NCBI GenBank assembly: GCA_032622095.1
Contig: CP136065.1
Coordinates: 110,091,195 to 110,155,194, forward strand
Direction: 5' to 3'
DNA: 64,000 bases
DNA from: Siphonodentalium dalli
Taxonomy: Eukaryota > Mollusca > Scaphopoda > Gadilida > Siphonodentaliidae
Shown here piece after piece: positions 34,820 to 45,505 of this stretch. The position numbers and the translations under genes were made by a program. The notes beneath the pieces were generated by a model. That model worked only from the letters and a program-made list of their open reading frames with translations. It did not search any database and had not been told where the DNA came from. Each line of letters opens with the position of its first letter. Positions within the stretch are counted from its first letter, which is position 1.

Positions 34820-35610
34820 TGGACAAAAGGAAATGAACAATTGTAAACAAAATGTATTAATTGCTTGAACACTGATATTGTATGTATTTCTGAAACCCAC
34901 TCAAAATGTTTCTATTTCGGTATCTGGTTACTGCTGGATTGGTAATATAACAGGTCAGTTCTCCATAGAAATGCCCCCAAAGCGTTTGGAGGTGTGGGAA
35001 ACACATTTTCAAATCGAGGTCTTAGACAAATCTATAGATGGTTTTCTCAGTGTGAAATTCACCCAACCCTTCCAGATGATGGGTTCATTATGTGTGCTTG
35101 TTATTTACCACCTGAACCTTCGCCATGCATGGGGCAGAGACGCTAGTGGTTTTTGTGCCCATACGCTGACGCATATTTACATGCACTCAGATTGTCCGAT
35201 CATATTATGTGGAAATTTTAACGCTCGTATCAGGTCCATATCTGATGTAAATGAAGACTACGATAATCTTCCAGTTACACAATATTGACACTACTGTCAA
35301 TCAACACGGCCGATCATTCATATAATTTTTAAATGAATCCAAGTTTTGTGTCCTTAATGGTAGACAAAATCCTGAAAATAATAACTTCACATCAATTAGT
35401 CAAAATGGTTCTGCCGTAGTTGATTATATATGTATACCTCATGAATACTTTGACCTATTTACCAATTTCCGAGTGGTCACCCAATCAGTAATGCTCGAAA
35501 CGCACGGACAACTGCGCTATATTAGCCAAAACAGCAAACCACCCGACCATAGCTTTTTGACGGTCAGCTTTCATTTTGATCCTACTGTCGGACAATCAGT
35601 GATGTTAAGT
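34820..35610 (+). pseudogene. LINE apurinic-type endonuclease domain, decayed
   Basis: Motifs appear in order across several frames: TDIVCISETHS (about 34871), ILCGNFNAR (about 35204-35228), AVVDYICIPHEYF (about 35415-35450) and PDHSFLTVSF (about 35540-35570). This is the APE-type endonuclease that nicks target DNA in CR1/L2/Jockey-like LINEs. Multiple frameshifts and stops make it non-functional. The element is cut off at 35610 by the 9.9-kb TIR element; its RT resumes at about 45515. Confidence 0.8.
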
Positions 35611-36070
35611 CACAGTGGCTAAACCGTACAAACATAAAATCGGAAGTTTCTTTTGCCAAGACGGAAAATTCTATTTTTAGAACATAATACTACTGATGAA
35701 TCAAAACAACACCATACAAACAAGTTTTCATACCGGATAGACGGTTTCCCCACAACAATAAACGTAAGTATAAATTTATACTTACCCATTTGCCGATCGC
35801 AAGCGGGCTCCATTTGAGGGAAGGACTCTTTTGTTATAGATAAAAACGGCCTTTGATCACTTCAGAAAATAATTTTCTCGCAAAAATTCCTTCTTCAAAT
35901 GTCATTTTAACACATATACAGCATCTGTCGGAAATCCCACTATATTGCAATGGAAAGGCCGTTATGTGTGCAACATATATTGACATTACCTGGCTCGAGT
36001 GTATTAATAATCTGAAAGTAGAGACCATTTATTTAGACACCTCACTCGTCAGTCTCTGTACGCCTAGTTG
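35611..36070 (+). repeat. Left terminal inverted repeat of the Mutator-like element
   Basis: Inverse of 45047-45505. Well-matched blocks include gatcacttcagaaaataatt, taacacatatacagcatctg and gaaaggccgttatgtgtgca. Matching stops after cgcctagttg. Confidence 0.9.
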
Positions 36071-38328
36071 TTTAAGTTGCTGATCACTATTTGTCTAAAA
36101 ATATGTACGTCAAGTTGTGATGATGGGATTTGTGTGCAAAGACGAAACCATGAATTAGGTTGCCATATTAGGCATGTTCCGCCTCCCGATGGTCATTATT
36201 AATACACGACGAAAGCACTGTTTCGTTCCACATCCGTTTTCCGATTTCTCGACCAAATTTGTTTTTATATATTCAAGCACCGAACGTAACTATGTTTTTT
36301 CAGCAGATACCGTGCTGAAATATTTAAGTGTATTTTAAATCTAGTTTAAAATGTATTATAGTTCATCGAAAAGCATGGTACGTAATTGAAGACTTCTGAT
36401 CTTACATGTATGTATACATATCATGCATATTACTTCTCAAGTTTTCCGGTGACTCAAGAAATGAATCTCTATCTTTTCAATATAAGTACCAAAAGCATTT
36501 CATATCAAATTAAGTAAACATAATATAATAATGTAGAATTAAACTTATTGAAAAACATAAAACCTTGAAAAGTCTTGAATGTTCGTCATCGGCACTTGGA
36601 GTGATTTGTTGATTTAACCGACAGGAAACTGAAATACAAAAACAAAACAAAAATCGACATCCCATGGCATCTCTCTTAAGGCCTATGGGAAGCAGTGAAA
36701 ATAGGTGACTAAAAAAAATATAAGGACCCTGACTTGAGTTCATTGACAAGCAGGAGAGGGCTAACATTTGCATCAGCAGTTTGAAGAGTCATTATAATGC
36801 TATTGTCTGGTTGGAAAAAAATATGTCTCATGCAAAATGTGACTTTTGTGAATATTATTTTCCAAAGCAAACTAAATACTCTCACTTACATTTTTGACAA
36901 ACTAAAAAGATGGCAATATCACAATTGAAACATGTCATAAGACAAGCGCCAATTGGTTTGGTCAAGCTTGTGATAGATGGTGAAGAAATATTGAGTTGTG
37001 GCAACGGCCCAATGGAGGAAAATGCAAGAAAATGGCCGCTCGCAAGCCGATGACTCGAAATCTAGGTGACAAATATTTGTCTATCACATATTACTGAACG
37101 ATCAAGACCGCGATCTGCTGATCCTGGGCATAAATACAATCCAGCATGAACGGTGCAAACTTACATATCAGTATAAAAGCATCTGTGATGAAATAAAGCT
37201 GTTTTCAGCGTCAATAAATATTTTACAACTTTCGGTTTGTTTTGATTTCGAAGAGGGTGCGTAGGGATACGAAAATTAGCGATAACGTTTGGAACAAAAA
37301 ACACACAATCGCGCCATTAAAAATTCCCAGACTATCAAATTGTTATAAACTATCGAGTAACGAACTTTCTTCCAAATAGAAGACGTAAAGAAACATTGTG
37401 ATTTCATTAAAAAAATTGGGAATTTTTCGACCGAAGATTCGCATAAATATTTCGACCAATCAAAATGACTTCCGGTGTGGCTGATAGAATGATAGAAAAA
37501 TCGTAAACTTTCAGAGTTTACGCGTTTAAAAAACTAATTCAGCCGCGATCAAGCATAATATGTCTTCCTAAATATGGACTATTGACGTATATGTCACCAT
37601 ACATAGTTTGATTCTCTGATCAGGGTGACGATCGTTTGACAGATCGATTTCATTTTCCAATTTGGTCGAGTATTTACGATAGCCCACATATTTGGGGTCA
37701 GGTTTATATCCCCATGGACCGAAAAGGTAAACAATTGCTTGAAAAGCATAATTTGATAATATGTAAGTGCGATCTGTACTATAATCACATGCATATAGTA
37801 GCTACACTAATAGTATTTTGAAGGGTACTCTACTATTGCCTTGTAAACTGATGATTTCGGGTGGCAATTCGAAAAAAAAACATGAAAAACAACACATGTG
37901 TCATGATGTGAGGCCACAATCTATGGAAAGACAAATTGAACTGTGTTTGCAAATGAAGAGTTAAGCACATGTTCAACCACCTATTTGCTTCCCATAAAAA
38001 TACTTGATTTCACTTTCCAAACGATGCATTTTTAATAATTAGCATGCATATACATGTGTAGGATACTAAAATAAAATGTTTTTAATTGTTGTTATGAACA
38101 TGATCATAGGGCAACCAATCAGACTCCAAGGAAGGTGACAGGTTGGTTTGAAAGTGTGTTTACAGTTTGTCAGTACAGTTCTGTGTGAAGTGGACAAGTT
38201 GAAAAATATTTCAGTGGTTTCAAATAATTTGAAAAAAATCGTCATTTGTCACAATATTGTGGCACATTTTTGTGTATAATTCATCCTTCTGTTGTGCTAT
38301 TACATTATTATATTTTGTTCATGTTTAA
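36071..38328. other. Left interior of the Mutator-like element: no gene recognised
   Basis: Frames at 36510-36773, 37594-37794 and 37636-37821 show no domain. The stretch before 38329 is AT-rich and presumably holds the promoter of the SGNH-like gene, but I see no defined element. Confidence 0.45.
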
Positions 38329-39045
38329 ATGGCTGGAATAAAGTTGAGAAAATCTTGTAATAAGTTATCTGAGGAAGCTGTGAATATTAGTATTGGAAAT
38401 AACTGCCGAGTTTTCCTAGTTTCTGACAGCAAAGGACGATATCTTCAGCAGGAAGTTCTTGACAGTGATAATATTAATGTTCAATTTATATATAAGAGTG
38501 GAGCCAAGTTTCAAAATAGTTATAAGGGTTTGAAATCAAAAATTTTGACTGCAATTGCAACTTGTAGGCCTACCTGTGTTCCAATTGTTGTTATCTGGTT
38601 AGGAACTTGTGATTTGTCAAACTTTCAAAATGGTTATATCACGTTGCCACAAGACAGTGCAGTCAATTGTGAAAAATCAATTATTGAACAGCTGAAATTC
38701 AAAGAAGCTATTGTTGCTGCAAAACCTCATGCACAAGTTGTTTTTTTAGAATGTCCAAAAGTGTCAGCTGATTGTTGGAATAATTCCAGGACATATCCTC
38801 TGACAACCAGCATTGATTCTAATATAAATGTGATTGTTGACACCTTGAATAGTGATATCCATACAATGAACATCTTGCCGACTCCAAAATTGAATAATGA
38901 TCTCGTATATACATCCATTGTCCAAGGCCAGCGTGCAACACAAATTGATTTAACTTTATTACCGGATGGAGTGCACCCTAGCAAAGATCTTTCAAGAGTA
39001 TGGCTTCTTAGACTGTATAAACTAGTACACAGACTTGCAAATTAA
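38329..39045 (+). CDS. SGNH/GDSL-hydrolase-like protein carried by the Mutator-like element
   Basis: The 238-residue frame follows the SGNH hydrolase plan. The nucleophile block is VSDSKG (S34), block III is WLGTCD (92-95, with Cys where Asn is usual), and the C-terminal catalytic pair is in LPDGVHPS (D213, H216). Strand-helix spacing fits, with IVVIWL and QVVFLE as core strands. Such hydrolases act as esterases or deacetylases; some transposable elements encode esterase-like proteins, but the substrate here is unknown. The frame is intact, starts with a clear ATG and ends with TAA, and the next gene on the same strand begins about 170 bases later. The missing block III Asn may weaken catalysis. 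Confidence 0.7.
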   Translation: MAGIKLRKSCNKLSEEAVNISIGNNCRVFLVSDSKGRYLQQEVLDSDNINVQFIYKSGAKFQNSYKGLKSKILTAIATCRPTCVPIVVIWLGTCDLSNFQNGYITLPQDSAVNCEKSIIEQLKFKEAIVAAKPHAQVVFLECPKVSADCWNNSRTYPLTTSIDSNINVIVDTLNSDIHTMNILPTPKLNNDLVYTSIVQGQRATQIDLTLLPDGVHPSKDLSRVWLLRLYKLVHRLAN

Positions 39046-39213
39046 ATACTCAAGACATCAGGTTTAAGGGATTGCTCTGTCGCCTGATGTGAGTATTTAG
39101 GCTTTTCTGTCATTAAACTATATTTATGCATTAATTAAATCATAAAAATATTGTTGTATAATATTATATGTACATGTAATTATTGTATCTTGATATACCT
39201 GGTACCTGTAGTC

Positions 39214-42200
39214 ATGGGTAGCAAACGTAAAATACAACGGGTGTTCAATAAGCATTCACTGAAAAGATTACGAAAAACAAATCCAATGCTTGGCATTGGA
39301 AACACGGATAGTATCTCTCTTGAACATTTAGATGTATCCACTTCTCCACATGTTTCTGATTTCTCCGAGACTCAAGTCACAAATGTTCCCTTTGACCCAT
39401 GTAGAGAGTTTGAGATACTGCAATCTGAGCCCTCGTCAGATCAGTCGATCACCATTACAATAAAACAAAAACCCGATGTAATGCCACCCACAGGATACAG
39501 GTGCATAGATTTAAATAGGCTATCTGATCACATTAACATCCTATCACAACACCACATGGAGTGCTCCAAAGAATCAAACATTTATTCTGATGGCCCTCCT
39601 TTTACATTGACTGATGAGGTTCAAAGACATGGGCTAGCAAGTGTGCTTCAGTACAAATGTACCAGTTGCGGTGAAAGATTTTTATTTCGAACATCAAGCA
39701 AAGTAGAGGTTGATGGTGCACAGAAGAAGAAGAAGATACATGACATTAATTTGAGAAGTGTATGGGGCAACATGGCTACTGGTGGTGGTGCAATGGAGCA
39801 GAATGAGCGCTTTGGTGTTTTGGACATGCCTGGACTGTCGCAAAATACATTTTCCAAGATAGAGACCATTATTTCTACCAAATGGCATGAAATTCTTCAC
39901 GAAGATATGTTGCAGAATGGTATTGAGGAAAGACATCTGGCCAAGGAGCGTGGACATATTGAAGATGGTGTGCCATACATAACTGTAATTTGTGATGGTG
40001 GTTGGTCAAAAAGATCCCACAAGCATTCATATAATGCTCCTGGAGGTGTTGCCATCATTGTTGGAGCGGCTACTAAAAAAACTGCTCTATGTGGGTGTCA
40101 GGAACAAGAATTGCTCTATATGTGCAAAAGCCAAAAAAAAAGGCCTACAACCACCAGAACACATTTGTTATCGCAATTGGTCGAAATCGAGTCAGGCTAT
40201 GGAAAGTGATATCATTGTTGAAGGATTCAAGGCTGCGGAGCAAATGCATGGAGTCAGATTTAAGTATCTTGTCGGTGATCGAGATAGCAGCACGTTTGCA
40301 CGCATCAAAGAAGAGGTCCCTGTGTGGGGTTCAAAAGTACAGAAACTTGAGTGTGCAAATCATTGCTGTAAATGTTTGCGAGGTAAATTGGAAAATTTAG
40401 TCACCGACAACCCTTCATACAAGGGTCAAAATAATCTGACAAAGTTAATGCGAATGAAAATGGTGGCAAGTGTCAGAAACACCATTAAAAAATGGTCTGA
40501 GCAATATCATGTCTCATCAGAATCTGACAAACAGTCAAATATCAAAGGCCTTGGGAAAGACATCCGCAATGTTGCTAAACATGTTTTTGGAGACCATACC
40601 CACTGTTCATCTTTCTGTTTCAAAAAATCTCAGAAAACAATACATGTATCTGCATCTGTCAATGTACCACTTTCTAATGACCCTGTAGCAACAACTTCCT
40701 CTGATATACCCTCCTTGTCTCACACACATGACTCCCAACTTTCTACTGATATTTCTGAACAAACTCATCAAGTCTCAGCCTCATCCACAACTATTGTTGA
40801 TTCACCTGATGATGATATGTGTCAGCAAATTGATGATGTTGTTAATTTCTGGAAAGATCTGGATGTTAATGTTGACAAGATGGAAGATGATGAAGGTGAT
40901 GGATATGCTGCCCTACAAAATAAAGATCTCATGAACGACCTGCAGAAAATTCTTGACACAATGGCCCAGAAATCTACTGCTCTGATTGCGAACAGCACTA
41001 CAAACCTTGCAGAAAATTGGATGTTCATCCGAACACGTTTTGATGGTGGTAAAATCTTTAACCGTACAAATCGCGGTTCTTGGCATGCCAGGTGTTATGG
41101 AGCAGGTCTGCGACGAAATCTTGGACCATTGTGGGCGTCATTAACTTGGGAAAAGAGTTTTGGAACTGATGCAGGACAAAACTTTCATTTATTATACAAA
41201 CAGAGAGAGAAACATCTAGAAACAAGCCTCAGAAATCAGAATAAACCCGAAGCAAAAGAATGGAGAAGAAAAAGAAAAATTGCGGCAGCTAAAGATGCAA
41301 ATGCAAAACAGGCAAGACTGGAATATGGACCAGAGGCACTGGAAGTCTCAGATGACATTAGCCAAGATAACCTAACCAGCAAATGCGAAGATTTCTTGAA
41401 GAACCATATCGATATCACACCGGAATCTATTGAGGCTATTGAAAAATCTACAAAAGAACAATCTGCTTCTGGGTTGTGGGCAGAGGAAAGACGCATCAGA
41501 GTGACATCATCAAACTTTGGTGAGATATCAAAACGAAAACCCACACTAAAAATAGACCTCTTCGTTAAGCGACTTCTTTACTCCACATTTCATGGGAATC
41601 GCATTACTCGGAAAGGGCTACGGCTAGAAAAATCAGCAGTTAAAGAATACATTGCCAAGTGTCGATTGATTGATGATCAATGTAAGGTTGAGTCCATGGG
41701 GTTATGTGTTTGCCCTGAATTTCCATTCTTAGCAGCAAGTACTGATGGTTTGGTAATAAGTCAATCGAGAGGTCAAGGTCTGTTGGAAATTAAGCATGTG
41801 TTGATGACAAAGCAACATAGTTTTCAAGAGGCATGCTCGTCAGTTCAAAATTTTCCTTTAGAGTTGATCAATGGTGAATTCAGGTTAAAACGAACACATA
41901 ACTTTTATTATCAAATCCAAGGCCAAATGAATGTTTTCAATCTTCCCTGGCTTGATTTCCTTGTAAGGCGTACTGATCCGTATGAGTTGCATATAGAGCA
42001 CATACAGAAGGATGAATTGTTTTGGCTCAATCAAATGGTTCCGAAACTTTCATCATTTTACCATAAAATAATCCTTCCGGAACTAGCATCTCCAAGATAT
42101 GGTCAATCTCCTGGAATTCGGGAGCCTGGTGTCTGGGTAATATATATATCTATATATAATCAAAGTGTTTGGCTGTGTGTATGTTTTTTGTGACTTTATT

Positions 42201-42837
42201 GGCATGTTTGTAATATCACACCCATCTGTTCAATAGAGCCCAAATTTGGAACACCTCCCGTGGCATACCTTCAAACACATCTTGCAAAATGGCATAAACA
42301 ATTTAAGAGCTATCGGGTATCTGTTAAATTACCATTTTAAAGCATTCCAGCTTGCCTGGACATGTACATGTATCTTTATATCATCTGAAACAAGCGGTAT
42401 AAATTTAACTTCATTTATTTCAGTTTGAGGAGCACAAGACAACAAAATCTGTTTCACAAAAAACAAGAAAGAAAATCACAGCCAGCAATGTGAGTTCGCC
42501 ATTATCCACAACAGCTTCATCTTCAGTGCAGCCAACAATTATTCCTACATCTAATCTCACCGCCCAAGCTACAACATCAACAGTACCATCAGTCATCACT
42601 TCTTCAGGCCGTCAACGAATACAGCGATTTCTCAATAGACAGATATCACATGAGTGGGTGGATGATTCTGGATCGTCAAAGTGGTATACTGGTAGAGTGA
42701 CTTCCCTGGTTGACGGTACTGATGGGCGAGCTGGTGCGATATACACCGTTCATTATGATAATGAAGACACTACCTATGAAGTAGACCACCTTGTTGATGA
42801 TTACACATCTGGCTCTGTTCGTTTTACTGATATATAA
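39214..42837 (+). CDS. Mutator-like transposase with YqaJ-type nuclease and Tudor-like C-terminus (one frameshift, one intron)
   Basis: The first frame (ATG 39214; open from 39151) carries a CTSCGERF zinc-like motif, SVWGNMATGGGAMEQNERFG and CDGGWSKRSHKHSYNAPGG, which contains the first catalytic Asp. This is the Mutator-like transposase domain seen in metazoans. At an A-run (40075-40081) the product passes into the +1-shifted frame, which continues NKNCSICAKAKKKG, AMESDIIVEGF, the second Asp in YLVGDRDSS, and KLECANHCCKC. After an acidic Ser/Thr-rich linker, 41380-42136 is a YqaJ-type nuclease (GLRLEKSAVKEY, AASTDGLV, LLEIKH). A GT-AG intron (42137-42423, phase 0) leads to an exon with HEWVDDSGSSKWYTGRV and YTVHYDNEDTTYEVDHL, a Tudor-like barrel, ending TAA at 42837. 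The frameshift is the one visible defect; it may be sequencing error or real decay. Confidence 0.83.
42137..42423 (+). other. Intron in the transposase gene
   Basis: Donor TGG|gtaata and acceptor tttatttcag|TTTGAG join GVW to FEEHK in phase 0. Reading through the donor instead gives a low-complexity tail and a stop within 20 codons, so splicing is the better model. Confidence 0.75.
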
Positions 42838-45046
42838 AGGTAAGATAAGATGCATTCAAATGAACATGAACAGTCTATCTATTATTGCAACAATTGATCT
42901 TGTATACTAGCATGCTACGGTATAATAGAAACTTTGATAGTCAGTTAGTAACTAATTCAACATGTCTTGTTTCCAATATCTGTACGATACATGTATTTGT
43001 CCATGTCGTTCAGTTAATGACCCCTTGAAATTAAGAAAATATCCCATGTCCCATAGATTCCACATGTTGCCACATCATGCCATTGCCAAGTTTTGATGAT
43101 TGATTTTATTTAATGTTCAATATCACTATTTACATCAAAAGCATATCTCTTTAATATTTGTAATAATATAAACACACCTGTTAACTACAGTACTGCAATA
43201 ATGTAAGATATATTTTAGTTGTATCCTGATCTAAAAATGTACACATTTTCAATCAATTGAGCAAACATTAGAAATAGATCATAGGTATGTTTCGACATCC
43301 CATTTTATTTCACAACCTGATCAAGTACTGTTAGATCCATTTGTTTTCTTTCAGATGTGGTAGAGTATTTCATGCTGCTAATAGATATTACCTGTATTTT
43401 TACCCGATGCATCCACAGTTTGCTGATTTATCATCCTTTACATATATATATTACCTTGACTGATTTTGCTGACCGATAGTTACTTGAGCCTTCGGAGCCA
43501 AGTGTGGTGAGTATACAGGTTCTCATATCTTTGCTTTATGTTCTTACCTTTTCAATTGTTCTGCTAACTTGTAATGTTGTTTCACTTCTAGTACTATATT
43601 TTTGCCAAACAAATTTGTGTCTGACATCAATGGTGTTGCCCCTTGACACCTGTTATTCATTCATTTAATGCTGTGGGCCTTTTCAAGGCCCTTTTACGAT
43701 CAATTATGCTGTCTTACACATATTCAGTTGAGCACATGTAAGACTGTATTGAATTTCAATTGTTATTTGTGAAGTTGTACTTCCCGAACTTATGAACATT
43801 TTGTCTTCCATACATTTCACTGCCAATGTAGTTCCAGTCAGCAGATAGTTAGTCAATCAAAACAAATGTTTGAAGCCAATTTGCAACATTTTCTTATTAT
43901 TTATCATGCAATACACCAAGTGCTTGTCCTGCTTTGAATAATGGAGTTTATGACCATGGTGTTTATTTTCAGTTTTGATGTTCCATTTCCTGTTACCTAA
44001 ACATAGGAATTGTGTTGTCTTTCTACAGATTTTGGAGGAACAAACTACATGTAACAGACTTTTGTGGTAAGTTTGATGCTGTTTCATTGTCAATGACTCC
44101 TGTAGAAATAACAGGAACCTAAACTTGTTGAATTTTGCCACAATATTGCATGTATTGCCACTTGGTGTCAATTTTCTTGTCACCTATTTTCACTGCTTCC
44201 CATAGGCCTTAACGGGGTACTTCCGTACATAGCACACCTTTTCAGATCGATATTATGATCAGAAGACATATTTCGGCACAGTGAACCGTAAAATACAGTC
44301 TATCTATCGTTGTTTCTCCAGTTAACGAACATAGACAATTGCGATATTGTCGTCCTAATTGTGACACAATGTGTCTTATCCACACATATCTTAGCCAATT
44401 TTACTTCTGTGGACATATTTGGTTTCATTGGAGATAATGTGTCTAAAATGTGGGCATATATATGGTACTGTATCCAGGGACTTTGTGATGTGCGAGCGCT
44501 ATCTACCCCCCCCCCCCCATTGTTTTGGGTTTTCAATATGAATCTAAATCGAACTACCAATGGGCAGGGTTGGGTTGGGGGATAATTTGCTCCAATCGTT
44601 TGTCCGTGAGTCTCTGCCGGAAAATTCCAACCCAATAGGTGCCACTCGAAGCTGGTACTTGCAGGACATTTTGGGACTAGCCATTCAATATTCATGTAGT
44701 GATACCCAAGGAAGTACTCGTAGTCACGACCCCTTCGTCATATCACCGTCAATATAAGGCGATTGTGCACATACGACCTGTAGTTTTTATATTAGAAATT
44801 CCCACGCATACGAAATTTCATCACAGAATATAACATACAGCCCCCACCCCCAAATGCACTGTTGTTACTTGCGGAGTCGAATAAAATTCGCTAAATGTTA
44901 ATAAGAATACCTTGTTTGATTCAGACAGAGTCTATAAGTTCAATGGTGTGACATTTCGAAGATATAGTTATGTTTAAATGGGTCGAAAGGAACATATCAT
45001 TGCTGTACGATTCCTGTACAACGTCGCAACTGGCGATTGTCGTCGT
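42838..45046. other. Right interior of the Mutator-like element: no gene recognised
   Basis: Presumed 3' UTR and spacer. A poly-C run lies at about 44505-44518. The segment 44140-44220 is an inverse match to about 36655-36740. The frames at 43857-44183 and 44300-44757 have no domain. Confidence 0.45.
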
Positions 45047-45505
45047 ACACAACTAGACGTACAGAGATTGACGCGTGGGGTGTCCAAATAAATAGTCTCT
45101 ACTTTCAGAGAATACACCCGAGCCAAAGTAATGTCAATTTATGTTGCACACATAACGGCCTTTCCGTTGCGATATAGTTGGATTTCCTACAGATGCTGTA
45201 TATGTGTTAAAATGAAATTTGAAGAGGGAATTTTTGCGAGAAAATTATTTTCTGAAGTGATCAAAGGCCGTTTTTATCTATAAAAAAGAGTCCTTCTCTC
45301 AAATGGAGCCCCCTTTTGATCCGCAAATGGGTATGTGCAATTTATACTTACGTTTATTGCTGTGGGGAAACCGCATATCCGGTCTGAAAACTTGTTTTTA
45401 TGGTGTTGTTTTGTTTCTTCAGTAGTATTTATGTTCTAAAAATAGAAATTTTCGTCTTGGCGAAAGCTACTTCCGATTATATGTTTGTACGGTTTATCCA
45501 CTGTG
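45047..45505 (-). repeat. Right terminal inverted repeat of the Mutator-like element
   Basis: Inverse of 35611-36070, ending ggtttatccactgtg. Small indels distinguish it from the left arm. Confidence 0.9.

Larger units (their letters stand above)
35611..45505. mobile_element. 9.9-kb Mutator-like element with ~460-bp TIRs, inserted into the LINE
   Basis: Terminal inverted repeats begin CACAGTGG(C/A)TAAACCGTAC on the left (35611) and their inverse on the right (ending 45505). They stay aligned for about 460 bp. A second, weaker inverted block (aggcctatgggaagcagtg) lies at about 36680 and 44205. The element splits LINE endonuclease from LINE RT. The left flank GTTAAGT is nearly matched by GCTAAGT nine bases beyond the right end (45515-45521), a possible 7-8-bp target duplication; Mutator-type elements usually give 8-10 bp. 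Cargo: an SGNH-like gene and a transposase-YqaJ-Tudor gene, both on the plus strand. Confidence 0.82.

Noticed and set aside
34502-34900. Minus-strand frame opposite LINE ORF1
   Set aside because: Shadow of the plus-strand LINE ORF1/endonuclease remnant.
40070-40090. Programmed -1 ribosomal frameshift (A AAA AAC heptamer)
   Set aside because: A -1 shift enters the wrong frame; continuity of the homology needs +1. An indel is the simpler reading.
43670-43705. Histone-mRNA-type 3' stem-loop (gggccttttcaaggccc)
   Set aside because: Loop size and flanks do not match the canonical element and no histone gene is present.
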